The position numbers were made by a program, and so were the translations under genes. Of a stretch of 64,000 nucleotides of DNA, positions 34,620 through 45,869 are shown piece after piece; position 1 is the first letter of the stretch; each line of letters begins with the position of its first letter. Under the pieces are notes generated by a model. It had not been told where the DNA came from and did no database searches. It saw only the letters and a list, made by a program, of their open reading frames with translations. Source of the stretch: Hyphomonas sediminis. Its GTDB lineage: Bacteria; Pseudomonadota; Alphaproteobacteria; Caulobacterales; Hyphomonadaceae. The stretch lies in contig NZ_JAIEZP010000001.1 in assembly GCF_019679475.1 (NCBI RefSeq), positions 186,001 through 250,000 of the forward strand, in the 5' to 3' direction.

Positions 34620-35465
34620 ATGACGCAGCTCACCCAAGTCTCCTCCTGGAAATCCTTCGGCGGCGACCTCACCGTCTATGACCATGAGAGCCCCCTGCTC
34701 GGCTGCACCATGCGTTTTGCGGTTTATACGCCGCCCCAGGCGAAAGACGGCCCCGTGCCTGTCCTCTGGTATCTTTCGGGGCTCACCTGCACCTGGGCCA
34801 ACATGATGGAAAAATCCGGTGTTCAGGAACACGCCGCCCGCCACGGCGTCATCATCATCGCGCCCGACACTTCCCCCCGCGGCGAGCATGTCCCCAATGA
34901 CGAGGCCTATGACCTCGGCCAGGGCGCGGGCTTCTACCTCACCGCCACGCAGGCGCCGTGGGAAAAAAACTACAAGATGGATCAGTATATCACCGATGAG
35001 CTGCCCGCTCTCATTGCCGCAAATGTCCCGGCAGCAGACATGACGCGCCAGGGCATCTTCGGCCACTCCATGGGCGGCCACGGCGCCATCACGCTGCATC
35101 TCAAAAATCAGGACACCTACAAATCCTGCTCGGCCTTCTCGCCGATCACGTCCCCGGCGCGCGTGCCATGGGGGGAGAAAGCGTTTACGGCTTATCTCGG
35201 CCCGGTTTCGGTGGCGTGGGAGCAGTATGATGCAACCGAGCTGGTGAAAGAACGCCAGTCGAAAGCCCTGATCCTGATCGACACCGGCACCGCCGACAGC
35301 TTCCTCGAAACCCAACTGAAGCCGGAAATCTTCATCAAGGCGTGCGAGAAGGATGGCCAGCGGCTCGATTACCGGCTGCGCGAAGGCTATGGCCACGACT
35401 ATTATTTCATCGCCACTTTCATGGACGAACACATCGCCCACCACGCCAAGGCACTGAAAGGCTAA
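34620..35465 (+). CDS. frmB: S-formylglutathione hydrolase
   Basis: A 281-residue esterase-D-type alpha/beta hydrolase that releases formate and glutathione from S-formylglutathione, the step after FrmA. Signatures: LWYLSGLTCTWANMMEKSG near residue 41 (oxyanion loop), nucleophile GHSMGGHGAITLHL near residue 147, and GYGHDYYFIATFM near the C-terminus containing the catalytic histidine. It stands about 2.9 kb after frmA, separated by small genes and the GST-like gene. The symbol is used because frmA lies nearby; fghA is an equivalent name. Confidence 0.95.
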   Translation: MTQLTQVSSWKSFGGDLTVYDHESPLLGCTMRFAVYTPPQAKDGPVPVLWYLSGLTCTWANMMEKSGVQEHAARHGVIIIAPDTSPRGEHVPNDEAYDLGQGAGFYLTATQAPWEKNYKMDQYITDELPALIAANVPAADMTRQGIFGHSMGGHGAITLHLKNQDTYKSCSAFSPITSPARVPWGEKAFTAYLGPVSVAWEQYDATELVKERQSKALILIDTGTADSFLETQLKPEIFIKACEKDGQRLDYRLREGYGHDYYFIATFMDEHIAHHAKALKG

Positions 35466-35469
35466 GGCC

Positions 35470-36822
35470 TCAGACCGCCTTTGCGTGACGCTGCGGCGTC
35501 ATTGCCGGGGAGCGGGCATCGAAACACTGCGCCACCGTGCGCAGCATGATGCGGGCCTCCTCCGGCACGGTCACCACCGATCCGGATACTGAGCAGAGAC
35601 CATAGGGTTGCAGCTCGCGGGCGCTTTCCAGCGCCTCGTCCAGGCTGTCATCGGCCACGCCCATGATGGCGCAGATTTCAGATACGTTGACTTCCATCGA
35701 ACACATCAGTGTTTCGATCGCCAACGCCCGCAGGCGGTCGTCTTCAGTCAGCGCGATGCCCCGCTCGACAGGCAGGCGCCCGGCGGAAATCGCCTCGCCC
35801 CAGGCCTTGCGGTCCTTCAGGTTCTGGCTGAAGCCCTCCCGGAACTGGGAAATTGCAGTCAGGCCCATGCCGATCAGCGTTTCGCAAGGGTCATCCGTAT
35901 ACCCCTGGAAGTTCCGATGCAGGCGTCCCTCCCGCGCCGCAATTGCCAGCGGATCATCTTCGCGGGCATAATGGTCAAGACCGATGGCGACATAACCGGC
36001 CGCCTCCAGCGTCATCGCCGCCACGCGGGCCTGCGAGAAGCGTTCCTGCAGGCCGCCCAGCGCCGCGTCGTTGATCGCGCGCTGATGTTTTGCAAACCAC
36101 GGCACATGCGCATAGCCGAACACGGAGACGCGCGCCGCGCCCATCTCGGCTGCAAACAATGCAGCGTCAGCGACATCCTGCGTCGTCTGATAAGGCAGGC
36201 CGTACATCAGGTCCATGTTAATGGCATCTATGCCGGTCCAGCGCAGCTCCTCGATCAACGATACAACCATCTCGCGCGGCTGCACGCGGTTGATCGCATG
36301 CTGCACATCCGGCGCCAGCGTCTGCACGCCAAGGCTCACGCGGTTAACCCCGGCGCCCGCAAAAGCTGGGATCTGGCCCGGCTTCATCGTGCGGGGGTCC
36401 AGCTCAATAGCAATCTCTGCGTCCTTCCGGATGCCGAAGTGCCAGTTAAGCGCCTCGACGAGGCGGACAAAATCATTCGGGGTCAGAATGTTTGGAGAGC
36501 CACCGCCGAAATGCAGGTGGCCGATGCCACCATGGTGCCCCATCGCCTCGCCCCTCAGGGCAATCTCCTTCAGTAGCAGCGTGAGATAGTCCGAAACCCG
36601 CCGGTAACCATTGGGAACACTGGTGGCGCAGCCGCAATACCAGCAAAGCTTGTCGCAGAAGGGCACATGAACATAGGCAGAAATCGCCTCGTCCGCGTCC
36701 ACCCCGCCAGACCACGCAAATGCGGCCGGGGCGCCGACGCCAGAGGTAAAATCCGCGGCGGTCGGATAGCTGGTATAACGGGGCACAGCCCGTGCTGCGA
36801 AGGGCATCCAGGACTCTAACAT
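35470..36822 (-). CDS. hemN: Oxygen-independent coproporphyrinogen III oxidase
   Basis: A radical-SAM enzyme of 450 residues that converts coproporphyrinogen III to protoporphyrinogen IX without oxygen. The cluster motif reads VHVPFCDKLCWYCGC (C-x3-C-x2-C), followed by LHFGGGSPNILTPNDF and a HemN-type GVQTLAPDVQHAINRVQ; the C-terminal region retains the substrate-binding layout of true HemN rather than HemW. An ATG at 36807 is an alternative start. A 7-2-7 inverted repeat just upstream may be its operator. It converges on frmB with four bases between stops. Confidence 0.93.
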   Translation of the reverse strand: MLESWMPFAARAVPRYTSYPTAADFTSGVGAPAAFAWSGGVDADEAISAYVHVPFCDKLCWYCGCATSVPNGYRRVSDYLTLLLKEIALRGEAMGHHGGIGHLHFGGGSPNILTPNDFVRLVEALNWHFGIRKDAEIAIELDPRTMKPGQIPAFAGAGVNRVSLGVQTLAPDVQHAINRVQPREMVVSLIEELRWTGIDAINMDLMYGLPYQTTQDVADAALFAAEMGAARVSVFGYAHVPWFAKHQRAINDAALGGLQERFSQARVAAMTLEAAGYVAIGLDHYAREDDPLAIAAREGRLHRNFQGYTDDPCETLIGMGLTAISQFREGFSQNLKDRKAWGEAISAGRLPVERGIALTEDDRLRALAIETLMCSMEVNVSEICAIMGVADDSLDEALESARELQPYGLCSVSGSVVTVPEEARIMLRTVAQCFDARSPAMTPQRHAKAV

Positions 36823-36855
36823 GGCTTGGAATTAGCATCGCATTCCGAGATTCGG

Positions 36856-36871
36856 AGTAGGTAGACCTACT
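36856..36871. promoter_or_regulatory. 7-2-7 inverted repeat upstream of hemN
   Basis: AGTAGGT and ACCTACT separated by AG form a perfect dyad 34 bases upstream of the hemN start and 80 bases before the DEAD-helicase start. It does not match the FNR consensus. It fits a dimeric regulator binding between two divergent genes. Confidence 0.5.
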
Positions 36872-36950
36872 TATCTGTCCTCACAGCATAGCCGCCGCCC
36901 TCAATATGTGCCATTGGCACCGATCCTGACGCCTGAAAGTCCCTTCCCCG

Positions 36951-39059
36951 ATGAATCTGCCTGAAACCCTGCCTGCCGCCCTTCGCGCAGCGATCCTTGA
37001 ACGTGGTTATGAACGCCTGACCGAAGTGCAGGCGTCTGCAACGCGGGAAGAACTCGCCGGACGCGACCTTCTGGTCTCTGCGCGCACCGGGTCTGGCAAG
37101 ACGGTGGCCTTCGGCCTTGCCATCGCGGACGACCTTCTGGCTGGGGAAGAAACCTTCCTGGTCCGCGCCTCCGCACCGCTTGGCTTGATCATCGCGCCGA
37201 CGCGCGAACTCGCCCTGCAGGTCGCCCGCGAACTGCGCTGGCTCTACGCCAACACCAATGCCGAAATCGCCACCTGCGTCGGCGGCATGGATATGCGCGA
37301 CGAGCGCCGGGCGCTGGAACGCGGCGCCCATATCGTCGTGGGCACGCCGGGCCGCCTGTCGGACCACATCAATCGCGGCTCGCTCGACACCTCCGAAATC
37401 CGCGCCGTGGTGCTGGACGAGGCCGACGAGATGCTCGACATGGGTTTCCGCGACGAGCTGGAACATATTCTCGAAGACACGCCCGCCTCCCGCCGCACGC
37501 TGATGTTCTCGGCCACGGTTCCCAAGGGCATCGCCGCCCTCGCCGCGCGCTACCAGAAAGATGCCCTGCGCATCACCACCGAAGGCGAAACCGCGGCCCA
37601 CACCGACATTGCCTATGAGGCCCTTCTCGTGGCGCCGGGCGATGAAGAAAACGCCATCGTCAACATCGTGCGCCATTCCGACACCGAAAGCGCAATTGTC
37701 TTCTGTTCGACGCGCGCCTCGGTGAACCATCTCGTCACCCGCCTCGGCAATCGCGGCTTCACTGTCGTCGCCCTCTCCGGCGAGTTCAGCCAGAAGGAAC
37801 GCGCCAACGCGCTCTCCTCGCTGCGGTCGGGCCGTGCCCGCGTCTGCATCGCCACCGATGTTGCCGCGCGCGGACTGGACCTGCCCAAACTCGATCTCGT
37901 CATCCATGCCGACCTGCCCCGCGATCCGGCCACGCTGCTCCACCGCTCGGGCCGCACGGGCCGCGCGGGCCGCAAGGGTATCAGTGCACTGATCGTTGCG
38001 CCCAAAGCCCGCCGCCGGGTCGAGCGCCTGCTTTACGACGCGAAGGTCGAAGCCCGCTGGGCGCGCCCGCCCTCGGCAGAAGAGGTCAATGAACGCGACG
38101 ATGCGCGCCTGCTGGCCGATCCGGCGCTGACCGCCGAGCCAGGCGAAGCTGAAGCGGTCCTGATCGCCAAGCTGCTGGCCGAGCGCACCCCGGAAGAAAT
38201 CGCCGTCGGCTTCATCCGCAAGGTCCGCGCGGGTCGCTCTGCGCCGGAATATCTGCGCGAGGTGGAAGACCGCCCGGCCCGCAAACCGCGCGAGGAACGC
38301 GGGGATCGCGAATGGAAAGACCGTCCGCCCCGGGAGCGTTTTGAACGCGGAGAGCGCCCCGAGCGCGCGCCCCGTCAGCGTGATGCCATCCCCGATGCGA
38401 TCTGGATCGCCCTCAATGTGGGCCGCAAGAAAAATGCAGATCCCAAATGGCTGCTGCCGATGCTCTGCAAATCGGGCGACATCACCCGCGACCAGATCGG
38501 CCAGATCCGCGTCAATGCTGGCAACACCCATGTAGAGCTGACGCGCGAGGCGGCCGAGCACCTGTTTGAAGTCACCGGGAATGGCCGCCTGGAAGGCAGC
38601 CTGCAGGCCTTCCCGATCGAAGGCATCCCCGATATCGAGGACGCTGGCCCGCCCGCGCGTCGCGAGCGCCGGCCAGAGCGCCCCGAACGCGGCGGCCGTG
38701 AAGAACGCGGCGAACGTCCCGAGCGCAGCTTTAAGCCCCGCCGCGACCGTGACGACGCCGAACGCCCCTCCTACGAGCGCAAGGAACGCGCGCCTCGCAG
38801 CGATTGGCACCCCGGCACCGACCGCAGCGAGCGCTCCGAGCGCCCAGAACGCCGCGAGAAGCCCGCCGGCAAACGCTTCGAAAAGCGGGACGACCGCCCG
38901 CGCGAAGAGAGCCGCGACCGCCCCGCCAAGCCGGCCTGGGACAAGCCCAAAGGCAAGGCTTTCAACGGCCCGGCCAAGGGAAAACCCACAGGCAAGCCCG
39001 CCTTCAAGAAGGGCGGAAAACCGGGCGGTTTCCAGGGAAAGAAGAAGCCCCGCGACTGA
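36951..39059 (+). CDS. DEAD-box ATP-dependent RNA helicase with DbpA-like RNA-binding domain
   Basis: A 702-residue helicase. The core has motif I SARTGSGKTVAFGL, Ia PTRELALQVA, the DEAD box in AVVLDEADEMLDMGF, SAT in LMFSATVPKG, and motif VI HRSGRTGRAGRKG. A DbpA-type RNA-binding domain lies around residues 480-545 (WIALNVGRKKNADPKWLLPM). From about residue 555 the tail is extremely rich in Arg, Glu and Pro then Lys/Gly (KRFEKRDDRPREESRDRPAK), and likely binds RNA electrostatically. Function in ribosome assembly or cold-related RNA remodelling is inferred. It is divergent from hemN. Confidence 0.93.
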   Translation: MNLPETLPAALRAAILERGYERLTEVQASATREELAGRDLLVSARTGSGKTVAFGLAIADDLLAGEETFLVRASAPLGLIIAPTRELALQVARELRWLYANTNAEIATCVGGMDMRDERRALERGAHIVVGTPGRLSDHINRGSLDTSEIRAVVLDEADEMLDMGFRDELEHILEDTPASRRTLMFSATVPKGIAALAARYQKDALRITTEGETAAHTDIAYEALLVAPGDEENAIVNIVRHSDTESAIVFCSTRASVNHLVTRLGNRGFTVVALSGEFSQKERANALSSLRSGRARVCIATDVAARGLDLPKLDLVIHADLPRDPATLLHRSGRTGRAGRKGISALIVAPKARRRVERLLYDAKVEARWARPPSAEEVNERDDARLLADPALTAEPGEAEAVLIAKLLAERTPEEIAVGFIRKVRAGRSAPEYLREVEDRPARKPREERGDREWKDRPPRERFERGERPERAPRQRDAIPDAIWIALNVGRKKNADPKWLLPMLCKSGDITRDQIGQIRVNAGNTHVELTREAAEHLFEVTGNGRLEGSLQAFPIEGIPDIEDAGPPARRERRPERPERGGREERGERPERSFKPRRDRDDAERPSYERKERAPRSDWHPGTDRSERSERPERREKPAGKRFEKRDDRPREESRDRPAKPAWDKPKGKAFNGPAKGKPTGKPAFKKGGKPGGFQGKKKPRD

Positions 39060-39115
39060 CCTTTCAGCCGGGCATCCAACCGCCCGGCTTCTGCGGTCAT
39101 AACAGCTTGATTTAA

Positions 39116-41680
<2,565 letters not shown>

Positions 41681-41697
41681 GGTAATCAGACCGCGTC

Positions 41698-42498
41698 ATG
41701 AAGACACCTTCTGTACCATGGAGCTTGTTGTCGGCGTTCGGCAACACTCCATTGGCGAAGGCAGTTGTCTTTTCGCCTTTGGTCGCCGGGTATGTCTATT
41801 ATTCGAGTGAGTACCTTCAAAGCAGATGGGGATTTGAAAATGCAATTTGGCTATATTGGAGCCTGATCCTTCTTTCGCTCGGACAAGCGCTTTATCTAAT
41901 TTTTGCACCTCAAGAAGTTAGAAGATACGGCGACAACTTTGAGGACTACGCAAGCAAAGCGCTGGGAACGTGGAGTGAGGTGATATTCGAGTATCACGCT
42001 CTACGCTATGTTAGCTCATTCTTTGTGCCTCACAGAAATGGAACACTGAAGTTAAGCGAAGGCGCTGAGTTCAACGAAGACGAGTTCAGGCAAAGTTTGG
42101 AGCCGTTTGTACCCCAGAGCGGCGGTGCAGACCCGCATGCAAGTCTACGTTGGTTAGTCGAGTCGATTGCGTATAAGCGTCGGCTCCGTCCAAACTTAGC
42201 GGCGCGAAGAATCAATCCAGACGGTTTGGAGTTGATACTCTCAAAATTGCAAAAGAAGGAACTTAGTGAGGCCCAGCGCTTCGATGTAAGACGCGTTACA
42301 AACTTCATGAATCGTCAACACGATTCTCCGGAATGGAAGAAGGATATTCTTTCCTATTCATTTGAGGCTGCACAGCGTTCTAAATTGATTGTCAGATATT
42401 CTATTTTTTTGTTGTACCTCTTGGGCTCAGCTTATTTTGTCTACAATACAAGCCGAACAATCGCTCAAATGGTCGCTGTTACGATTAGAATTGAATAG
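41698..42498 (+). CDS. AT-rich orphan membrane protein, 266 aa
   Basis: I do not recognise this product. Two hydrophobic stretches near the N-terminus (residues ~18-36 and 49-67, AIWLYWSLILLSLGQALYLI) and one near the C-terminus (~232-254, YSIFLLYLLGSAYFVY) flank a soluble middle of about 150 residues containing DNFEDYASKALGTWSE and RQHDSPEWKKDI. Codon use is clearly different: A/T at third positions is frequent, unlike the GC-rich neighbours, so recent transfer is likely. It starts 17 bases after gyrB and is followed by a small gene of normal composition. No transposase or tRNA is adjacent. A role is not inferable. Confidence 0.75.
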   Translation: MKTPSVPWSLLSAFGNTPLAKAVVFSPLVAGYVYYSSEYLQSRWGFENAIWLYWSLILLSLGQALYLIFAPQEVRRYGDNFEDYASKALGTWSEVIFEYHALRYVSSFFVPHRNGTLKLSEGAEFNEDEFRQSLEPFVPQSGGADPHASLRWLVESIAYKRRLRPNLAARRINPDGLELILSKLQKKELSEAQRFDVRRVTNFMNRQHDSPEWKKDILSYSFEAAQRSKLIVRYSIFLLYLLGSAYFVYNTSRTIAQMVAVTIRIE

Positions 42499-42567
42499 CA
42501 ACCATCCCCGCCCTTGCGCGTTAAATCCTCCCTAGGAGGACGTACGCCAAACGCAAGGAGCGAGACC

Positions 42568-42750
42568 ATGAAAGCCCAGTCCGGAGCCCAGCAGAAGGCC
42601 GCCGGCGCGGCCCTTTCCGCCAAGCGCGGCGGCATGCCCAAGTCCAAACTCAAGGGCGCCTCCAGGGAAATGTACGAGACCATGACCGAGAAGGAACTCG
42701 AAGACATGGCCTCCACCAAGCACGACAAGATCCCTGAACGGAAGAGTTAA
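42568..42750 (+). CDS. DUF3008 family small protein
   Basis: A 60-residue, highly polar protein beginning MKAQSGAQQKAAGAALSAKR with SKLKGASREMYETMTEKEL in the second half. This matches the short DUF3008 family (AQQKAAGAALAAKRG... SKLKGAS), which is widespread in alphaproteobacteria and of unknown function. An AAGGAG ribosome binding site precedes the ATG. Palindromic repeat copy 3 lies directly after it. Confidence 0.85.
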   Translation: MKAQSGAQQKAAGAALSAKRGGMPKSKLKGASREMYETMTEKELEDMASTKHDKIPERKS

Positions 42751-42764
42751 GGAAGCCGCGCGCG

Positions 42765-42854
42765 CCCATCCTTCGACTTCTCTCAGGATGAGCTAATCGG
42801 CAGACTCGCCCTCCAGAAGCTCATCCTGAGCGAAGTCGAAGGATGAAGCGGGCT
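42765..42854. repeat. Dispersed palindromic element, inverted arrangement
   Basis: CCATCCTTCGACTTCTCTCA (42766-42785) and the facing CCTGAGCGAAGTCGAAGG (42826-42843) are the same arms as in copies 1 and 2 but in opposite order and with a different loop. Confidence 0.8.
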
Positions 42855-42874
42855 CACAGCAAGGCGCCGCCGCC

Positions 42875-43600
42875 CTAAAGCGCCTCCAGCTCCAGCGCGA
42901 CACCGGCAACCTTCATCACCTTGTCGACCACGCAGACATTCTTGCCGCGCGCCCGTTGCAGGGCGGCGCGAGGGTCTTTCAGCGCGATCTGGAACTGGAT
43001 CAGCCTTTCTTCCGGGCCCTGACGGAACTCGATGCCTGCCTCATCGGCCACGCGCAGGTAACGCCGCCCCTTGGGCACTTCCAGGATCTCCGCCCAATGC
43101 GCCGCCATGCCTTCCGGGTCTGGCCCGGCGAGTACCGCCCCGCGCAGGGCGCCCGGTTTGGAGCGCTTCTCCCAGCCGGGCCCGGCCCAATGCCAGCTTG
43201 CCGCCGGGCGCGCTTCGTCAATCGAGACAATCGCCCCGCCCACATCCGCCGGGTGCAGATGGCTGGCGGCAATCATGTCGAGGTCCATGTTCCACACGCG
43301 GCGCACGCCCAGCCCGTCGACGCGCGCGCGGGCGGCGGCCAGGTCGTCTGTCTGGAAAATCGCCATATAGCCGCCCTCCCCGCCCCGTTCGATGAAACGG
43401 GCCGCCGGCGCCTTGCCGCTGGTGGGCACGACGATTTCCAGGAACTGGTCCCCGATCGGGAAGACGCGGTTGACGAGGCCGAACTCCTCGACACCGGGGT
43501 CAATATAGGGCTCTCCCAGGCCGAGCAGTTCGGCCAGCAGGTCAGCCGTGCTAAGGCTGCGGGCAGCGATCACCAATTGGCGCAGTCGCGGCAGGGTCAT
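42875..43600 (-). CDS. VOC superfamily protein, two-module
   Basis: A 241-residue protein with an N-terminal glyoxalase-like module (RLRQLVIAARSLSTADLLAE) and a second half (GALRGAVLAGPDPEGMAAHW) suggesting the duplicated VOC fold used in enzymes or small-molecule binding proteins. Metal-binding residues are not obvious in the first module, whose H is replaced by V in QLVIA. ATG at 43600 is chosen because the family sequence begins there; more upstream sequence is not protein-like. It is divergent from the CDF transporter. Confidence 0.75.
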   Translation of the reverse strand: MTLPRLRQLVIAARSLSTADLLAELLGLGEPYIDPGVEEFGLVNRVFPIGDQFLEIVVPTSGKAPAARFIERGGEGGYMAIFQTDDLAAARARVDGLGVRRVWNMDLDMIAASHLHPADVGGAIVSIDEARPAASWHWAGPGWEKRSKPGALRGAVLAGPDPEGMAAHWAEILEVPKGRRYLRVADEAGIEFRQGPEERLIQFQIALKDPRAALQRARGKNVCVVDKVMKVAGVALELEAL

Positions 43601-43746
43601 GGTTGCTAGTCTCCCCAAGGGTATTTTCTTTTGAGTAGACCCTAGCGGGCAGAATGATCGCCGCAACAACGACGCAAGGTAAACAAGGTTATGCTATCAC
43701 GCACTGATTGCCTTCCCGTTCGGAAGGGGCGAGGTCTGGCGCCAAG

Positions 43747-44799
43747 ATGACCAAATCCCGATCAGAATCCCTCCCCGCCAGCGTCTCCGCGCACGACCAT
43801 GACCACGATCATGACCACGCCCATGGCGCCGCCGATGCCACCGGCTGCCCGCCTGCCGGGGCTCAGTCCCATGATCATGGCCATGACCATGCGCACGGTC
43901 ATGATCATGGTCATGGGCACGGCCATTCGCATGACCATCAGGCCGATATGTCGAATGCCGATTCCCGCCGCCGGGTAGCCATCGCAGCGGTGCTCACGGC
44001 TGCCTTCATGTTTGCGGAGATTGCCGGCGGCCTGATCTCCGGCTCGCTCGCCTTGCTGGCGGATGCGGCCCACATGTTCACCGATGCCGGCTCGCTTCTG
44101 CTGGCCTGGATCGGCTACAAGCTCGCCGAGCGCCCGGCCGATTCCGCCCGCTCCTACGGCTTCGCGCGGATGAAGATCCTCGCCGCCTTCACCAATGGCA
44201 TCTTGCTCATCCTTCTTAGCCTCTGGATTCTCTGGGAAGCGGCCCAGCGCCTCCTCGCCCCGGTCGAGGTGATGGGCAATCTGATGCTGGTGGTCGCCGC
44301 CGGTGGCCTGCTGGTGAATATTGCCGCTTTCTTCGTCCTGCATGGCGGCAACCAGGAAGACCTCAACCTGCGCGGCGCGCTCTGGCATGTCGCCGGGGAC
44401 CTGCTCGGCTCGGTCGCCGCCATCGCGGCCGCAGGCATCATCCTCTGGACGGGCTGGACCCCGGCCGACCCGATCCTCTCCGCCCTCGTCGCCGTGCTGG
44501 TCCTGGTCGCCGGCGTCCGCATCATGCGCCAGTCAGGCCACATCCTGCTCGAAGGGACACCAGAAGGGCTCTCCGCGTCCTCAATCGTATCCGATTTGAC
44601 ACAGAATGTACCCGGCGTGACACGCATTACCCACGTCCATGCCTGGTCGCTCACCGAATCCCGTCCCCTCGTCACGCTGGAAGTCAGCGCCGCGCCGGGC
44701 GCCAATCCCGAAACGCTCCGCCGCGATGTGAAGGCCCGTCTCGCCAGCCAGTTCAATGTCTCCCATGCCACCGTCGAAGTCGTCTCCGCGCCTGAATAG
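43747..44799 (+). CDS. Cation diffusion facilitator, zinc/cadmium/cobalt exporter
   Basis: A 350-residue CDF transporter exporting divalent metal by proton antiport. The first 70 residues are packed with HDHDHDH/HGHGHSH repeats, a cytoplasmic metal-binding tail. The metal site in helix 2 is LADAAHMFTDAGSLLLAW (HxxxD) and in helix 5 WHVAGDLLGSVAA (HxxxD), as in zinc CDF proteins. Six membrane helices and a C-terminal cytoplasmic domain (HVHAWSLTESRPLVTLEV) follow. Metal choice (Zn versus Cd/Co) is not determinable. ATG at 43747 gives the shortest protein retaining the His-rich tail. Confidence 0.93.
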   Translation: MTKSRSESLPASVSAHDHDHDHDHAHGAADATGCPPAGAQSHDHGHDHAHGHDHGHGHGHSHDHQADMSNADSRRRVAIAAVLTAAFMFAEIAGGLISGSLALLADAAHMFTDAGSLLLAWIGYKLAERPADSARSYGFARMKILAAFTNGILLILLSLWILWEAAQRLLAPVEVMGNLMLVVAAGGLLVNIAAFFVLHGGNQEDLNLRGALWHVAGDLLGSVAAIAAAGIILWTGWTPADPILSALVAVLVLVAGVRIMRQSGHILLEGTPEGLSASSIVSDLTQNVPGVTRITHVHAWSLTESRPLVTLEVSAAPGANPETLRRDVKARLASQFNVSHATVEVVSAPE

Positions 44800-44891
44800 C
44801 TGCCTTGCAGCCAGCGCCAGAGCGCTTTAACCCTCGGCCCAGACGCCCCATATGGGGCCGGACGCCAGAGACTGACGCATAGGAGCCCCGG

Positions 44892-45860
44892 ATGGCCGAG
44901 ACACAACACGCCGAAATCCTGATCATCGGATCAGGCCCTGCCGGCTGGACCGCCGCCATCTATGCCGCCCGCGCCCTGCGCAATACGCTCGTCGTTACCG
45001 GCATGCAGCCAGGCGGCCAGCTCACCATCACGACAGAAGTCGAGAATTATCCGGGCTTTGCTGAGATCCAGGGCCCCGAGCTGATGGAGAAGATGCAGGA
45101 GCACGCCGAGAAGATGGGCGCCAAGGTCGCCAATGATCACATCCTCTCGGTCGATTTCGACACCCGCCCCTTCAAGGCGGTCGGCGAAAGCGGCGTCACC
45201 TACACCGCGGATTCCGTTATCATTTCCACGGGCGCGCAGGCCAAATGGCTGGACCTTCCCAGCGAGCAGAAGTTCAAGGGCTTCGGCGTTTCGGCGTGCG
45301 CCACCTGCGATGGCTTCTTCTATCGCGGTAAGGAAGTTCTGGTGATTGGCGGCGGCAACTCGGCGGTCGAAGAGGCCCTCTTCCTGACCAACTTTGCCTC
45401 CAAGGTTACAGTCATCCACCGCCGCGACCATTTCCGCGCCGAGAAGATCCTGCAAGATCGCCTGTTCAAGAACCCCAAGGTCGAAGTGATCTGGAACCAC
45501 ACGCTTGAGGAAGTCGTCGGTGACGTCCAGCCTCTGGGCGTCACAGGTGCACGCATCAAGGATGTCACCACCGGCGCTGTCCGCGAACTACCCGTCCACG
45601 GCGTCTTCGTCGCGATCGGCCACGCCCCGTCAACAGAGTTGTTCGTGGGCAAGCTGCCGATGCGTGAGAATGGGTACCTGATCACCGAGCCCGGCTCCCC
45701 GCGCACTTCCATTCCTGGCGTATTTGCAGCAGGCGACGTGACGGACGAAACCTACCGTCAGGCCGTCACCGCCGCCGGCATGGGCTGCCAGGCCGCGCTG
45801 GATGCCGAACGCTTCCTGTCCGAACAGGAAGCCCATTCCGAGGCTGTTCCGGCAGAATAA
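44892..45860 (+). CDS. trxB: Thioredoxin reductase
   Basis: A 322-residue NADPH-dependent flavoprotein that reduces thioredoxin. FAD motif IIGSGPAGWTAAIYAARA, redox disulfide SACATCDGFFYRG (CATC) and NADPH motif VIGGGNSAVEEALFL are all present, and the C-terminal FAD loop GVFAAGDVTDETYRQAVTAA is intact. TAGGAG precedes the start. It converges on a TPR-like gene ten bases after its stop. The whole fits the low-molecular-weight bacterial TrxB. Confidence 0.97.
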   Translation: MAETQHAEILIIGSGPAGWTAAIYAARALRNTLVVTGMQPGGQLTITTEVENYPGFAEIQGPELMEKMQEHAEKMGAKVANDHILSVDFDTRPFKAVGESGVTYTADSVIISTGAQAKWLDLPSEQKFKGFGVSACATCDGFFYRGKEVLVIGGGNSAVEEALFLTNFASKVTVIHRRDHFRAEKILQDRLFKNPKVEVIWNHTLEEVVGDVQPLGVTGARIKDVTTGAVRELPVHGVFVAIGHAPSTELFVGKLPMRENGYLITEPGSPRTSIPGVFAAGDVTDETYRQAVTAAGMGCQAALDAERFLSEQEAHSEAVPAE

Positions 45861-45869
45861 GCTGCCCAC

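Noticed and set aside
36867-38810. Long 647-codon reverse frame opposite the DEAD-box helicase
   Set aside because: The forward frame has every helicase motif; the reverse frame has no family features and arises from skewed codon use.
43781-43940. Tandem repeat tract (CATGACCATGAC-like) as a repeat array
   Set aside because: It encodes the His/Asp-rich metal-binding tail of the CDF transporter and is explained by that.
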